From Struthidea cinerea (lineage: Eukaryota; Chordata; Aves; Passeriformes; Corcoracidae): 64,000 nt of DNA. Position 1 is the first letter of the stretch. The number at the start of each line of letters is the position of its first letter. The DNA is taken from NCBI GenBank assembly GCA_013397865.1, contig VZTI01005062.1:186001-250000 (forward strand). Reading direction: 5' to 3'. A program made the translations under genes and the position numbers. Below, piece after piece: positions 26,896 through 40,703 of the stretch. The notes under the pieces are model-generated. The model saw only the letters and a list, made by a program, of their open reading frames with translations. It did not search any database and was not told the origin of the DNA.

Positions 26896-28578
26896 CTTTT
26901 CTCTGAGCTGAACACTCATCTGTGTTCAGCATTCTGCTCCCTAGAGGCTGTGTCTGCATGTTATGCAAAGCATTTTTCAATAATAGTTTATATGCTGTTC
27001 TTGGTCTAGTGATATGACTTACATAATATAGATTGCAACAATATTTCTTAGCTTCTTAAAAAGTATTTTGGTATTGTAGGTGTTCTTGAAGTAAAGGAGG
27101 TTAAGGAAGGAAAAATGTGAAAGGCCAGCTTCTCAACTGAAACTCACTGTCTGCTGCTTACTTTCTGACACTTTTTACAAGAACTGAATAAATAAATTGT
27201 CACACAACAGGAAACATTAGTTTCCTTGTGAAGTGAGGTCATCAGTATCATGGCAGCATGAAATGTTTTTGTCCTTAATATCAGATTGAACCAGTGAGAG
27301 AACCGACATTTCTCCAGTGGGAAACATCATTTTTGCAGAGAGCTGCTTGTACAGAGGCATGGGTAATTAAAGAGAAAAACTGTTATCACATAATCACACC
27401 AATAATGATGAGCCTTCAGTTGCAATACTGAACAGTTCCTCTAGAATTCTCTGGGACAACAGGCAAGATTATGTGTAAATTGGGATTTGCAATGATGACC
27501 CTTGATATGTAGTCAGGTTACATTTGGTTGAATGAAGACACTGACAGATTTAGTGTGGTGCACTGCATCTCTGACTGAGAAAGGACTGAAAAACGGATTT
27601 GTTTTCATGTAGACACATGCACTTTTGGAGAATTATGGAAGTTAGGAGAAAATTATGTCTTTAAATGTAAACTCATCTTGCTGTCAGGGGAGGATTGCTG
27701 TATAACACATACTCAGTTCTGCTGCCCAGACAAAACCGTTCCACGCAACAGGTCACCTTCTGCTTCTGTACAGAAAAGTTCTATGCCAATAGGAAGCCTA
27801 TCCTAAGAGGATTTCTCCTGATAGTCAAATGTTTCCTATCTTAAATTGATCCTCTTATTTCTACAAATAACCTATATAATTTAAATTTTTGGATGACCTT
27901 TCTTTTCATTATTGTCCTTCACATCTCATAAACTTCTAATGTCTCCCCTCTAGTGTTACTGTGCTAGGTTGTACTTAGTTATAACCTCTTCTCCCACAAG
28001 TTTTGAGATATAATTTTTTAGAGTAAAACACACCCCTCCCACCCCACAATGTATAGTATATAGCACGACCAGTGATTGCCTTCCAAGTAAATATTCTTTC
28101 ATTTGTGTAGCTCAGGATAAATAAGTATGTGTATACGGGGGATTGATATTAGTAACTTATTGCACAGAGCTGTAAATAACAGCACAAGGTGAAAGAAGAA
28201 CAAGAAATTTTTGTATGAACATCAAAAAATTTAGCAAGAGATATGTTCATATGGAGACAGCATTGCCATTAACTCCATCCTCTGAATAAATTGACAATGC
28301 AGTGGAAGAAAATTAAAGAATACAGTGAACAGAATCAAGGACAGTAGAGTGCAATCTAAGTGACAAAAGGCGCAGACCATTCAAATCTCTTATTTATGCA
28401 GATTGCTGCCTGACAATGAATAATTGTGTCATGAAAAAAAGTCTTCAAATCCACATATCATATCTCTGTCTTAAATAACAATGATTTAGCAAAGCATTTC
28501 TTAAGAAAAAGTAGTATCTGTAAACTGATTAAAATACTATCAAAATTATAACTTTGCTGCAATAACAGTGAAAAAACC

Positions 28579-28596
28579 CAACAACAACAACAACAA
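28579..28596 (+). repeat. (CAA)6 microsatellite
   Basis: Six perfect caa copies after an A-rich lead-in. Confidence 0.95.
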
Positions 28597-28953
28597 ACCT
28601 GATCTGGAATTGCAGACAAAAACTATGAAACAAGGATGTATTTACCTTGGATAAAAAAGGGATATAATAGAACTGTAGCAATTACTTGAGGAGAGGATGC
28701 AGTGTGTCAGACAAAGCGCAGAAAACGTTGATAGGATCTAACGCCTGCATATGACACATATCAGATTATATGACAAATTATAACACTACACTTTGCAAAA
28801 GCCTGCTACTACTGATTGGATAAAATGCTTCCTGCAGCCAGCTGGCATCTGCAGCAAAGCCATATGAGTACATAGTTTAATTGTTTATTCCTTTGGAGGA
28901 TAACAGATCATGACAGTATTCAGGCACTAATCGAGAACTTATTTAGACCTTGA

Positions 28954-28970
28954 TTTTTTTTTTTTTTTTT
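28954..28970 (+). repeat. 17-T homopolymer run
   Basis: Seventeen uninterrupted T residues, equal to a poly(A) run on the minus strand. I saw no retroposed sequence attached to it. Confidence 0.95.
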
Positions 28971-29696
28971 GACCCAGGTGCCCTCTTTTAGACAGAAAAA
29001 AAAACCCAAAGGCCTGAATTCAGACAACTTCTTGCACTAGCATATGCATGTGTGAGGGTTACAGTAGGAAATGTGTCCACGGGGGCAGTATTGGCAAGGG
29101 AGTATGCTGTATTAACAACGACATATTTTTTCTCATAACAAGAAATATGCAATCCATTCATAAGTAACCAGATAATGCCATAAAACTGTTGGTTTGGTTT
29201 TTTTGGGGTTTTTTTTAATGAAATGATGTTTAGAATTTTGGACCCCAAATATGAGCTACCCCATTAGCTTTAATTAATTCACCCAATTTTGGAAACAAAA
29301 GTCAAGACCACCCATCCAGGTGAGTGAAGAATGGCCAAAGAATTGAGTGATATTACTCATGATGATATTACTACTAGCCACAGATGAAAAAGATGCTGAA
29401 AAATGGTCAGGGAAGCAAGATAAAATATCAACAGCTTGTCAAAGACTGATTCAGAATATTGGTAGCAAAGTTTACTTTTTTTAAAATGATCTCATCTGAC
29501 AAGCTTTTGTTGATCTTCACTGTGTATGTGGAAATTATTATTTTCCTGAAGTCTTTTTGGAAGACAGCAGTTTGCAGTGCTTTTAAGAACTGTGATGTTG
29601 TATGATGTCTGTAAGAATTGAGCCAATGCTATTAACCTTTCCTAAATTCACTCGATGCAAACAGATGCATTGTGTTTCACCAGAATAACTTTTCTC

Positions 29697-29718
29697 AATA
29701 GACAAATATTTGTCTATT
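29697..29718. repeat. 22-bp perfect palindrome
   Basis: The arm aatagacaaat is followed with no spacer by its exact reverse complement, 11 bp on each side. It is the longest perfect palindrome I found in the window. The arm is not a simple repeat. Confidence 0.95.
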
Positions 29719-32700
29719 TTAAACTATATAAGTTTGAAGTCCTTTCCTCATGCCATGCTACTTAGCCTGTGAAGTCCATTTTCCTCAGACACGCTGCCCA
29801 AGAAATGACCTACAGTGAAAAAAACACATCTGAATCCTAAAGATCCTTTATTCACTGTATTTGCCCATGGTGTTTTCCAGCCATGTCAGTTCACAGAGCA
29901 ATGAGCTCCTACCTGCCTCAGGAGAGACCCCAGTCCATTTAAAGGAGAACGGCAGTTCATCCGAAGCACGGATTCATGCCTTTCCATGCCTCTCTGCAGT
30001 GATCATGTTCATTCACAAGTTCTGTTACTATTTAAACCATATAATACTTTAGAAAAGGCATAATTAGTTTGGGTTTGGATTTTTTTTCCCACAGAAAAGT
30101 CAAAACATGATTTTTATGCACACAACCATGAGGGAATTTGTAGACCTCTGTGCACTACTCGCTTTCCAAGTAAGATCTTTTCATCGTGTTGATTTGATCC
30201 TAATTAAATAAAGACGTTTTACAGTGATTATGTTATAACATGTGTTTCATCTTAATTATCTGCCTATCTAGCTAGCTAGCTACCCTTTCTATCTATCTAT
30301 CTTAACTCCTTAGACTCCTCCATGTGACACTTTCTTTCCAGATATTCAAGTAATAATTTGTGTGATACCAATAGTATATAAACTTCAACAACTGAAATGG
30401 AAGATAAATTAAATACTCCTGTTCTCTTTCCTTGCTTATCTTAAACCCCTCTTTGCTCTGTAAATTAATTATATGCATGTATAGTATCCCAGGAAAATGG
30501 TTTCATTATTTCAATATTTGATGTCTTTTAATTATGAAAATATTCTCTCCTTCCAGTTCTTGGAAAATAAGTACAAGACATTAGGCTATTTGCAGTGCTT
30601 TACTATCTAAATTTTAAGCTGAAATGAAAAATGGATTGCATCTGCTGCAGAAGTCAAAACGTCAGCAGCTAAAACTTTTGGGTCTTATGAAAGCAGATTA
30701 ATTTCAGATGAGATTATTGTGAATACAAAGCCTTATTAAAAAAAAAAAAGAAAGGAAGAAAAATGGAGAAAAGAATTAAACCCAAACTTTTTATAGTCAG
30801 CAGATTAAAAGTTGATGAGGTGCTGGTTGACACATGATCTTTTGTACCCTCAAGCATTCATGGTACCGTGCTAACAGGATGCTTTTATTCATTAAGTGAA
30901 AAGAAATCCATCCAATGTTATCTGCCATTATACCATATTTGTCCAAAATTAATAGTAACAGAAGCTAGAACTACCTTATGCTTTTATTTCCCCTCCTCCC
31001 CCAATGTGTTATACAAACTTTGGTTTTGTAAAAAATAAATAATACGAGGGCAGCCATGTAAAGCCAAATTCAGAATACTGGATTGTGCGTGAGTATGCTT
31101 GCTTTTCTAGTGAGGTGTACTTTGTCCTTATGATCCTTGTCTATGATTCCACACTTGTAATGATTTCTGCAAAAATAGTCTGTTAGTTTTCATATCAAGT
31201 ATGCATTCTTTAATTTTGGGGAAGTCTCCTTTGTTATAGTCAATGTTGTAAGACCAGCATTTATTAATAAGCTTCTGTCACTTTTAAGAAGCATCTGCTA
31301 TCTTTATTAATGTCCAAGAAATTTATACCCACAGAATGAAAACAGATAACTTCAGGTGCCTAAGGCATGAATGCTAAAACAGATTTCATTACCTATAGAT
31401 GAGTTTCAGAGAGCCTCCAAAAATTACATCAGTATTAAAATCACCATGGAAACAGAAATTATGGTAATTCAAACCTTTAGAAATAATGAACACTTCAGCA
31501 TTTTCAGCTTCCACCTTGCCCCTTCCACAATCCTTATTCTGTCATGATTTTTAGATCCAGGTTGTTCAAGGGTGCAGTGAAATTTCTCACCCAGGAATCT
31601 GGTTCAGAAGGAGGTCTATCTTTTTGCCTTCTTTATAATGTACTGGGGTCAGCAGGTGGCATAAGTACAAAATAGTGATGCCACACAGACTTCTCAATGG
31701 CTTGACTTTTTGACCAACTGCTGTGGTTTACGAATAATATCAATATCCACCGGAAGTGATTTTTTTAAGTGTTTACAGAAACAGAAACAAACTTTGCAGG
31801 AGCTAATATACGACCAAGAAAAAAAGGTCTTATTTATCTTCTTGAGGAAATATATAATAATAATAGTGTTTACATGACCTCACTTTCTCAAGTAATTTAC
31901 CTGGCCAGCTGTCACTTCCCAGAACAATTAATATTTGACTGCTTATAGATTTTTTTCTTAGTTAATGAATCAGATTCACATTCAAAAATACATATATTAA
32001 TTAACTTTTTGTAGTGAAAACTGTGAAGATCTTTTCCTGGATCAAATCTTTCCAATATCCTGCTTTATTACGCTCTAGTACTAGATTTTGTTTTTGCATC
32101 CATCTTAAAGTCGGCTTTTGATCTTAGTTAAGCAAGTGCATCCCAGCTACACTCAGCATGGTAAAAAAGCTAAATTGGGAAGTTATCTTGAGAAATACTG
32201 TGAAGCACTGTACTGTGAATCCTTTAGAAGCTAAAGTGATAATACTGTAATTTTAGGATAGCAAAGAAAGTGTGAGCCATGAGAAGTTAGAAAAAGTCTT
32301 CAACTGGAACTGTTTAAGCTTTTAGAGAAAGTTGATAAATAAATTCTTGTTATGTTTATAACCTTTTTGTTCTTTAAAGGATAATACCAGGTACACTGAG
32401 CCCCAAAACAAATATCTTCTGTAAAGAAACAGAAAGAAAGAAACAAGCCAACCTTCTGCTAAGTCCAAGGTCCAAAACATTTTGATTTAGATTCTTAAAA
32501 ACCAGAACGCAAACACAGAAAATAAAATGTTAACAGAAATGGTGAAAATTATGTTCTCATTTTACCCTTTAATAGTAAAACCAAAAATAACACACTACGC
32601 AGGGATTTTTGATAATTCTTAAGGACTAGGAATTAATCCTTTTTCTTTTTTTTGACCCCTAAATACTGAACAGCCTCTTTAAATTAAAAGAACCTCAGCA

Positions 32701-33364
32701 TGCTTCTCTACCATGTTTTCTGGTTTTCAAGCTTTTTCAAGCTACTCTTCCAGATAGAATTTATTTGAGGTTTGTTACTAGCTAGTTCATGATAACTTTT
32801 GTTTCAGTATTTAAAAAGAGGAGAGTTGTCAACCAGGAGCATTTTCAGCATCTGCTTTTCACAGCTTATATCTTCTGGCTCCATAACTTTATTTCCCTGA
32901 AAGCCCCTGTTGACCAGGTTTTACACTGTGGCTTGCTTGAAAATTATGGAATATGCACACTCTGAGTGGGACTTTGGGGACTTGTATTTTCCACATTTTC
33001 ACTGCAAAGCAAAACCTGCATAGAGTCTAGTAATGTATCACTGTATTACAACCATCAGGGCATTTAATTTACAGCTTAAATCAATTGGGACTTGCTGATG
33101 CTAGACAGTAATATACTGTCAGTTTAAAACCCCTGGATATTGCAGCTCAATGAGCGACGGGCTGTCGGTCAGCAGAGTGACAAAGTGACAATTTATGGTT
33201 TGTAAAAATCCAGCAGATAAATTGCAAGAAAAATGCACTTTGACTTAAGCAGCACACTGTGTGGAATGTGTTTTTGTTGAAAGGACTGCATAAGGTGAGA
33301 GGAAATTTCTTCTATTAAATAGAAACACTTTGCTCTCTTTTTTTTATGGTGTTTTAAAGGGCCT
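29719..33364. other. AT-rich DNA, no gene seen
   Basis: No gene or clear transposon. It includes the compound microsatellite at 30268-30302 and ordinary AT-rich sequence. Confidence 0.5.
30268..30302 (+). repeat. compound microsatellite (CTAG)n and (CTAT)n
   Basis: Tandem ctag copies at 30268-30282 are separated by a few bases from ctat copies at 30289-30302. Confidence 0.9.
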
Positions 33365-33401
33365 GTTTACTGCTTGAAACTTTTAAAGAAAAGCAGTAAA
33401 C
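33365..33401. repeat. inverted repeat, 11-bp arms
   Basis: The arm gtttactgctt at 33365-33375 pairs exactly with aagcagtaaac at 33391-33401 across a 15-nt loop. The stem is too short for a microRNA precursor and no function is evident. Confidence 0.85.
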
Positions 33402-33857
33402 TGAAATCTATATAATGGGCATTTTTCTTTGTTGATGTAGGGATAGTGATCTTGCGTAGATTTTTATAACCTCACTATAACTCACCAGAGCTTTACAGAA
33501 GGTTGGTCAGTGCAGTTCAGTGTGTGTTGGGAAGAGGGAATACATACTGAAAGCTGCTGCTATGGCACTGAAATGGGCATGAGTTTTAAGAAACAGGATG
33601 CTTTTTAGTGTTAAAAAAATATGAGGAAGACAGGAGAGACAGATCCCTATGTAGATGTAGGTCTGGTACCTCAAATGTCATAAAGGCAAAAAAAGAGAAC
33701 TTTCTGTGGTATCTTCATGGCCTGTGTCAGCAAAACAAAAAGTGAATTGGGAACTCATTGGGATCCATCTGAAAAAGGTTGGAATGAAAGAAAATACTTT
33801 TGTACATATGGCTTCTACTTCCACTGTACCCCGGGTTTTGACAAGAACCATAAATAG

Positions 33858-33992
33858 TATTTTTTTTTAGTGGTGGAGGGAGATTGTGTTGGGTTTTGGG
33901 TTTCATTTGTGCTTTCTTTTGGTTGTTTGGTTTTTCTTTTCTGTGTGGTTTGGTTTCAGTTTTGTGGTAGATTTTTTGTTTGACATTTTTTA
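33858..33992 (+). repeat. G/T-rich low-complexity tract
   Basis: About 130 bp where the plus strand is dominated by T and G in runs such as ttgggttttgggttt and ggtttttc, with few A or C. Only three GGG runs lie close together, so it does not meet the usual G-quadruplex pattern of four. Confidence 0.75.
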
Positions 33993-36215
33993 GCCTTTGA
34001 GGAAGTGTAACGACAGCTTAAAAAAGTTGCAATTTTTCTCCACACCAAAACTGGCCAATGCTGCCCAAATGGCTTCAGCCATTAAATCAGCATGTGAGTT
34101 TATTTCCATAAGGTTTCCCACCTTTTGCATCTTCATGAACAATTTTGAAAGAAAAGAATTGATTGGAATGAAAATTTTGAATTATTATGTATAGTGAGGA
34201 TGAAACATCCTTTAACCTAATTTGTAGAGAAGTTAATGCTGGAAAGAATCTATGAACAGGAAAAAGAGGAAAATCCATCAAATTTCACCCAATTTGTGTA
34301 TTTTTAAACAAAAAACAATACTGTTGACTTGGAAAATCAGCAATTTCAGGTTATATATGATAACTTTGCCTTACCTCTTGAAAGAAACTATTTGTATTCT
34401 AAACACATATTCTTCTGTACTCTACACTTTTAGTGCTGTTCTGGTCTATTGCATTCTGTAATTAACACCCATTCTCTGTTTTTAGATTGAATTCTGCTGT
34501 CTCCAAAAGCTATTTGAATATGAAATCCCTTACTAGGCTGCCCAAACAAAAGAGTATTAAAAGCATATGAAGCAGTTATTGTCTTATGTTCCTTCACTGT
34601 AACTCAGTCTTGACCCCTTGGGTTACTTCATTGCTAAATCAAAGTAGGAAAGGTGTAATTTTTGTCCTCGTATTTTCTTGAGATTTGGCCATTCTGCTAA
34701 AACTTTCCTGGCTGACAACAAATATGAAGGGTTACGTTTTAAAATTAGTTATTTCTCATATGACTGATAGTCATAGAACCATCACAACACAGAGGATATA
34801 AGTGGCATAGGAATTAAATTAATTTCTCGAACCCAAGAATAATTGAAAATTATTAATGCTCTATGACATGACAAACTATGGAGTATCTATTCACTCGTAA
34901 TCTTTATGCAATTTTTTCCCCACATAGGTCATAAATCCTAAAGATTTCTAGGTTGTCATCTTCACTGCATATATAGGTACCCAAGGCTCAAGAGGTCAAG
35001 TAAATTCTTAATAATCTCGAAGTGACTCAAAGCAGGGAGAAAAAATGTCATCTGATTATTTCTAACTTTGACTGACATTTTTGAACCAAGACATGAATTG
35101 TAATTGTTGATATTCTTCAGTTACTGTTAAAAATATCTTCTTTCTTCAAAGAATTACTTATATTAAAGTCATGATTGAGATGTAATCCTGAAGCTCTTGA
35201 GGACCCATAATTGTATGTTAAATTTTATAACTCTTTTATACATTTAGTATTCCCTGAATTTAAAATCATATTCTGTGTTCTATCCAGAGGACAGTCTTGC
35301 ATTTCTAGCAAAGACAATTCTTGTTGAAAAAAAATCTTGCTGATGTAAGATTTTATATTTTTGAATATCTGCATTAATTTTAGTTTTAAAAGATACACTT
35401 AGTGTTCTATTGCGGAGGAAAAAAAATCCAAACACATTCAACAAATTGAAATTAATCAGAAGTACCTGAGATCATGATTACATTGTTTGTTTGGCTCTTC
35501 TATTCTCTTTTTTTTCTTTTAATTTATTTTCTTTTTTTTATTCATCTAGGTGAAGATTTCCATCAGATATAAAGGAATATAGTCATTAAAAGTTAAGGCT
35601 TAAAAAAATCCAGCTTCACATCAATACTGATCCTTTCTATTGTGAAATTACTTTTTCCACCTCATTTAATGATCGAAACTTGGCAACCGTGATGTGCTTC
35701 CATTTTATTTTTAACTTCACATCTGATGGATGCATGTGTGAGAGACTTAGCAATTACAAAGATGTTTTTGTTACTTGCTATGCAGTAGGCTCCCGCCCTT
35801 TAGTGTGCAGTAGGATTCTACTATAATAGAGTATGAAACCTCTGATAATTCAAGATGAATTTTCAGAAGACAGGCTCACAGCTGTTTCTTTGCTGGAGAC
35901 ACTTTTACACTGTAGTACATCTGTGTCTGTAGTCAGCAGTGTCCTTTTAAGAATGGTGATTCCCAATCAGAAGCCCAGACCTTTTCGAGAATTTATGAGT
36001 ATTTTTCTCAGACTATGCAGAGCTTTCTTGCTCTGCGCTGGACTTTTTCAGCAATCAGCTAAGTGGGGCAGGCAGCCCAGGCTGCCAGTAGTGACCTTAT
36101 TAAGGGGTGTTATGAAGGCTGCATAAAGAGAGGAGTAGGGTAGGACTGAGGGAGTGGGGATCAAGTTGTTTTTGAGATCCGTTATTTGGCTTTGTAGGAA
36201 GATGGTTCACATCAC
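33993..36215. other. AT-rich DNA, no gene seen
   Basis: No supported gene. The 97-codon plus frame at 35833-36126 is in slightly GC-richer sequence but has no recognisable domain. Its 3' end is overlapped by a 120-codon minus frame (36100-36462). At most one could be real, probably neither. Confidence 0.45.
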
Positions 36216-36855
36216 TCAGCACACCTGCTGCTGGGTGGCTTTGTTTTGTAGGAGCGCAGATAGAAATATGTTCTTTTCCACCAAAACCATGCCATCTGAG
36301 AGCAGGTAAATGATTTGCTTGTAAGGTTTTTGAGAAATACATCCAGTCTTTGATATTGAGCATGCAGGTAATCTGTTCTGAACACCTATTTTTCTCAGAA
36401 CCAGTAAATCTGAGCTTTTGCTTCTTTTCATCACTATAATAAGACAGAAGGCAAAAAATCATTAGTGCATCCAGTCACTGTATATGTTACATAGGGTGAG
36501 TTCTGGGAATGCGGAGTCAGAAAAAGCAGAAATTGAGCTTATCTGTCAAGGTAGCGGTCTGTGTAATGATGTTTGGTTTCCACAAGCACAGATTCACAGT
36601 TGAGAGAATATGTGCTGTATCAAACTTGTGCGACTGTTCAAGTATTGTAGGCTGATGAACTGATGCAAGATTTTAAAAAACTATAAAGAAAAATAGACTG
36701 TAACGGAATATAATGAAAGGTGGAAAAGTCATTCCTTTGATAAAGTCAGTTGGCTTTTCTCCCACTCATTTAGTCTACAGCAGGTGTACCATAACTTCCT
36801 CACAGTTGCATAGCAACTGGACCCCAAATGTTTTAGTGTTTAGCAGTAATTATAG

Positions 36856-36880
36856 TTCTGTTGAAATTGTTTCAACAGAA
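36856..36880. repeat. hairpin-forming inverted repeat, 11-bp arms
   Basis: The arm ttctgttgaaa (36856-36866) is followed by a 3-nt loop and the exact reverse complement tttcaacagaa (36870-36880). A tight, perfect stem-loop with no adjacent gene. Confidence 0.9.
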
Positions 36881-39800
36881 GAAATTCTTCTTTGCCTGCT
36901 TTTCCTTCTTCCCTGGTTTTAGCGCATTTGCCACGATGATGGCTTTCTCTTTGAGGGAAAACACCTGTCAGGAAGTGAGCTGAAACAAGCAGTTGTGTAT
37001 CACCTCTCTGATAAAGTGGGTCTGTTGTGCTTTGCCTGTAAGCAATGAATGTGTTTCCCAAAGGATGAGTGTATGGGCTCCAGCCACTGGCTTAGCTCTC
37101 TATACAGACAAACATTAACTGTCTAGACCAATTAAAAATTACCTGGACATCTCTGAAGGCTGCTGTTTCAAGTATGAAAGAATTTACATCTCTAACTTAT
37201 GAAAAGGACATTAATAACGACTCAAGATGAAATATCAACTGTCCCTGCAAACAAAAGGCGTCTAGTCTCTGTGTATAATGATGAATTTTAAGACAGAAGA
37301 AATGCACTGCTTATATTATGCTATCCTCTAGTTAGATTCGTTAATATAAATTGTTACACTGTAGAGCTATAGTCTTTCTCTGGAGTGGATACAACTTGCA
37401 TTACACTTGTACTTTAAAAAAATTGGACTCTTAATAAAGATGTCAAGATACAAAAGAGGAAATCTCTGCCATGGGTTTTGATCTACTCAGACTTCTACTG
37501 CTTAAGTCCAGCACACATGACACATTTAAACTTTTAACCTGGAAAATTTACTGTCCTGCATTTTTCTCTGCATTCCCTGCATTGCCTTACAGAAGATGAC
37601 AGACATCTCAATGAGTCAGGTAGAACAGTATCTGTACAGTTTCTATTTACATGTGTTTAGTAGGCTTTTCTTTTTAGGAAAAAAACAGTATTTAAAACTG
37701 TTTGGATCATTTTGCAAAAGGAAAAAATACATATTTACTATAAGTCTTTGCATAACACAAGGAAAACCAGAATGAAGTATTGTACCACCACTTATTTGAC
37801 TGGCTTTCAGTGATGAATTATTTCTTTGAATTGGATGCTAAAATAAGATACAAATTCCTATTTTCAGCATTTCAGAAATCTCTTCTAGAAGATATAGCAA
37901 TACTTCCAAGCTGTAAGTTATGAAACGAATTTCTCCGTTACACTCAGAATAAGAAAAGAGTAGGAGGTGTTTTGCTCTACTTCCAGTTAACAAATTGTGC
38001 TAAATATCTTTATTGCCTGAAAATTTCTTTTCAATTAAATTTGCAGCATAACTTGAACTGAAAGAAAATACGGATTTACTGGTTACTGGAGAGATTTGTC
38101 ATACCACCTTCGGCATGACTTTAGTAAGAAAATAGACTTCCCTCCTTTGATTAGGAATGATTCTGATTATTATTGGGAAATGCAATAAATAATGATTGGA
38201 TTGGTTTGTTCAGCTTTCAGGGATTCGAATTGGAGTAGAAAAATGTAAGGTGAAAAAGATTTGGCAACACATGTCTGGAACCTTTCTTATTTCAAAATTG
38301 GTTGATACTACTACTATTGCACATGATAACACTGAAAGAATGGGTATGAATGCCACAATTCGTTTCAATAAAATGGTGGTATAACTAATGCATGAGTAAC
38401 AGAGGAGCTGCAACACATCACTTTTACCTTCAGTTCCAGTGTTCTACAGCTGTGCATGAGGGAGTCCTGCTACCTGAGATTGTTTAAAAGAATACATAAA
38501 ATATGGTGTAAATCAATCATAAATATAATAATTTTCTAATCAAAAAGGAATTTTTGATGTCTCACTCTGTAACCATGACTTATTCAAAACCTGCTAAAAT
38601 TAAGTATAAAGATCAAATCCAGGACTGAACCTGGTTAAATAACTCCCATCGGAAATAATCTTCAAGTGTCTCACCCCTTTTAAATAAAAGGCAATATGTA
38701 CCATTGAGGACAGATTTCAAGACCAATTAATCAGGGAGGCTACTAAGTGGATTTTATGGGTTCAGAACAACAATCTTACCTTGGCCTGTCCGTTCAGGTT
38801 AATACTGATTGGATAATGGAAAATCACTGTGCTGGATGTCTCTACAACCTGGTTTTGGTTAACTACTCTGCCTCATTTACGGTATTTTGTTTTGAATGTC
38901 TAACAAAATTGAGCTGCTTACAGGGGTATACACTAGTGTTGCAAAAACAGAGTACAGGGACGTTTCTGATCAATGTCCTCCTGGACAGTGAGTGTTATCT
39001 GACACATACCTATACAATCAGCATGACTTTCTCCTCCTTCTCCCTGTTTTTTTCCAGTAATGATTGTTTCCTCTTCTGCATCTGTTAATTCAAGTGAAGA
39101 ATGTGTATGAAGTTTGGAGATGACATTGGAGATTTCTTAGTACTCCATATTTTCAGCCTTTAAGATACTTTCTAGCATTTATAAGGCCCTTTTCTGTAGA
39201 TGTTCTTTGAGGTGTGAATTAATTTTGGCGATTGGTAAACCAGAAGATTGGTGTTTCAGATGCTGTCTAATGCTTTTATTGTTGCTGAATTGAAATGAAA
39301 TCCTATAATAATTAAGATCTAAGTATATGTTGTAAAAATAGCAGTACTTCCCTGTAAATATTACTAGACTTGAATGCTTGCCCATCTAAAAAATATATTC
39401 CTAAATATCCAAAATTAACCCCCTACTGCTGTAATTATGGCTTGCATTTTTTATGATCAGCATACATCAAAACTTAAATTTCGCAAACAAAGACCTACTA
39501 CATCATTCTTAAAAATATTTGGATGAGTCACTGTGGATCTCTGGTCATTCACATTCATTCTTTTATCAGACATCAGTAGCAAATTTACCTAGAGATTTAG
39601 AAAATCAAAACATTCTTCTTGGCAAATGATCTTGTGACTTGGGGATAAATGTATTTTCTTGAAACTTGGAGCAGTCGCCTTTCATTCTGAAACAGTAATT
39701 TGAACATTAGCAATCACAAAGCTTAGGATTCAAAGTTATACAAAATCATTAATGTCAGTAAACATCAGCTGCACTGCCTCTGGTTTATGCTTTTTTACTC

Positions 39801-40492
39801 CTATGTTGGACAGTCTAGTTTTCAGCTCCGAGCATCCAGTGCTTTCTTTTCATTACAGACACTGTTTGGAGTTTTCTTGTTTTTCTGATCCGTCTCACAA
39901 TGTTAATCTAACAAAGTCATAAACACATTGAATTCTCTAGCTGACAAGCCAAATTGAGAGAATTCTTGTATGCAATCTAGTGTGGAAAGAGTAATCTGTT
40001 TCTCTTAACACTACAAATGTGTAACCTTATTGGAGAGACTGAGAGATGAGGAGGAGTTCTTTCCACCTTTATTTTGGATATCAAGGTAAAGAACCATAGG
40101 CTATGCACAGCTGGTTTATAACATTAAAAACATAATGAAAATGGCTTGGATTTCATTTGAATGTGATGTTATCTGGATCACAGTTAACTTTTTATTAAAT
40201 GCAGTGCTTGATGGGAGTTGACAGGTGTGCAAGACATTGATGCTGACTGTTGTAAATAAATGTTTTGAAATGCAAAAATTTAGCTACAGGTAAAGAATCA
40301 ACCATATCTGATTAATGACGGCATATATGGAGACAAAAGCAATGCAAGCAGTTGTTACTTAGTGTCTTACCGTTGTAGAAAGTGTTAAATAATGTCATGA
40401 AAATAAATCTCCATAGACTAATGGAACAGGGTTTAACTTACCCTTTAGATGTTCTTATCATAATTATTTCAACATAAATTACAAAAATTAGG
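36881..40492. other. AT-rich DNA, no gene seen
   Basis: No recognisable gene or transposon. Open frames at 38196-38384 and 38747-39088 (plus) and 38210-38416 and 39179-39385 (minus) show no domain or motif. Confidence 0.5.
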
Positions 40493-40703
40493 GTGCTCCA
40501 TGCCTCTAATCATCTTCATGGCCCTCCTCTGGACTCATTTCAGCAGGTCCACATCCTCCTGGATGCAGCACTGCAGATGGGGTCTCACCAGAGCAGAGCA
40601 GAGGTGCAGAATCCCCTCCCTCAACCTGTTGTTCACACTTCTTTTAAAGCAGTCCAGGACACAATTGCTTTCTGGTCTGTGAGCGCACATTGCTGGCTCA
40701 TGT
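40493..40703 (-). mobile_element. CR1 LINE fragment, minus orientation
   Basis: Read on the plus strand this is the reverse complement of the CR1 segment near the end of the reverse transcriptase ORF: tccatgcctctaatcatctt, ggccctcctctggac, a ggatgcagcactgcagatgg block, ggtctcaccagagcagag, and finally tgagcgcacattgctggctc. The CR1 3' tip is missing on the left side, so the copy is cut at both ends. The two plus-strand open frames here are antisense shadows of the element. Confidence 0.93.

Larger units (their letters stand above)
26896..29696. other. AT-rich DNA, no gene seen
   Basis: No supported gene. It contains a (CAA)6 microsatellite and a 17-T run. The minus frame at 28988-29248 overlaps low-complexity T/A runs and is not credible. 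Confidence 0.5.

Noticed and set aside
31040..31065. Mariner-like transposon end (cgagggcagcc)
   Set aside because: The resemblance stops after about 10 bases and no matching inverted end was found.
33858..33992. G-quadruplex region
   Set aside because: Only three runs of GGG occur close together. The tract is better described as G/T-rich low-complexity sequence.
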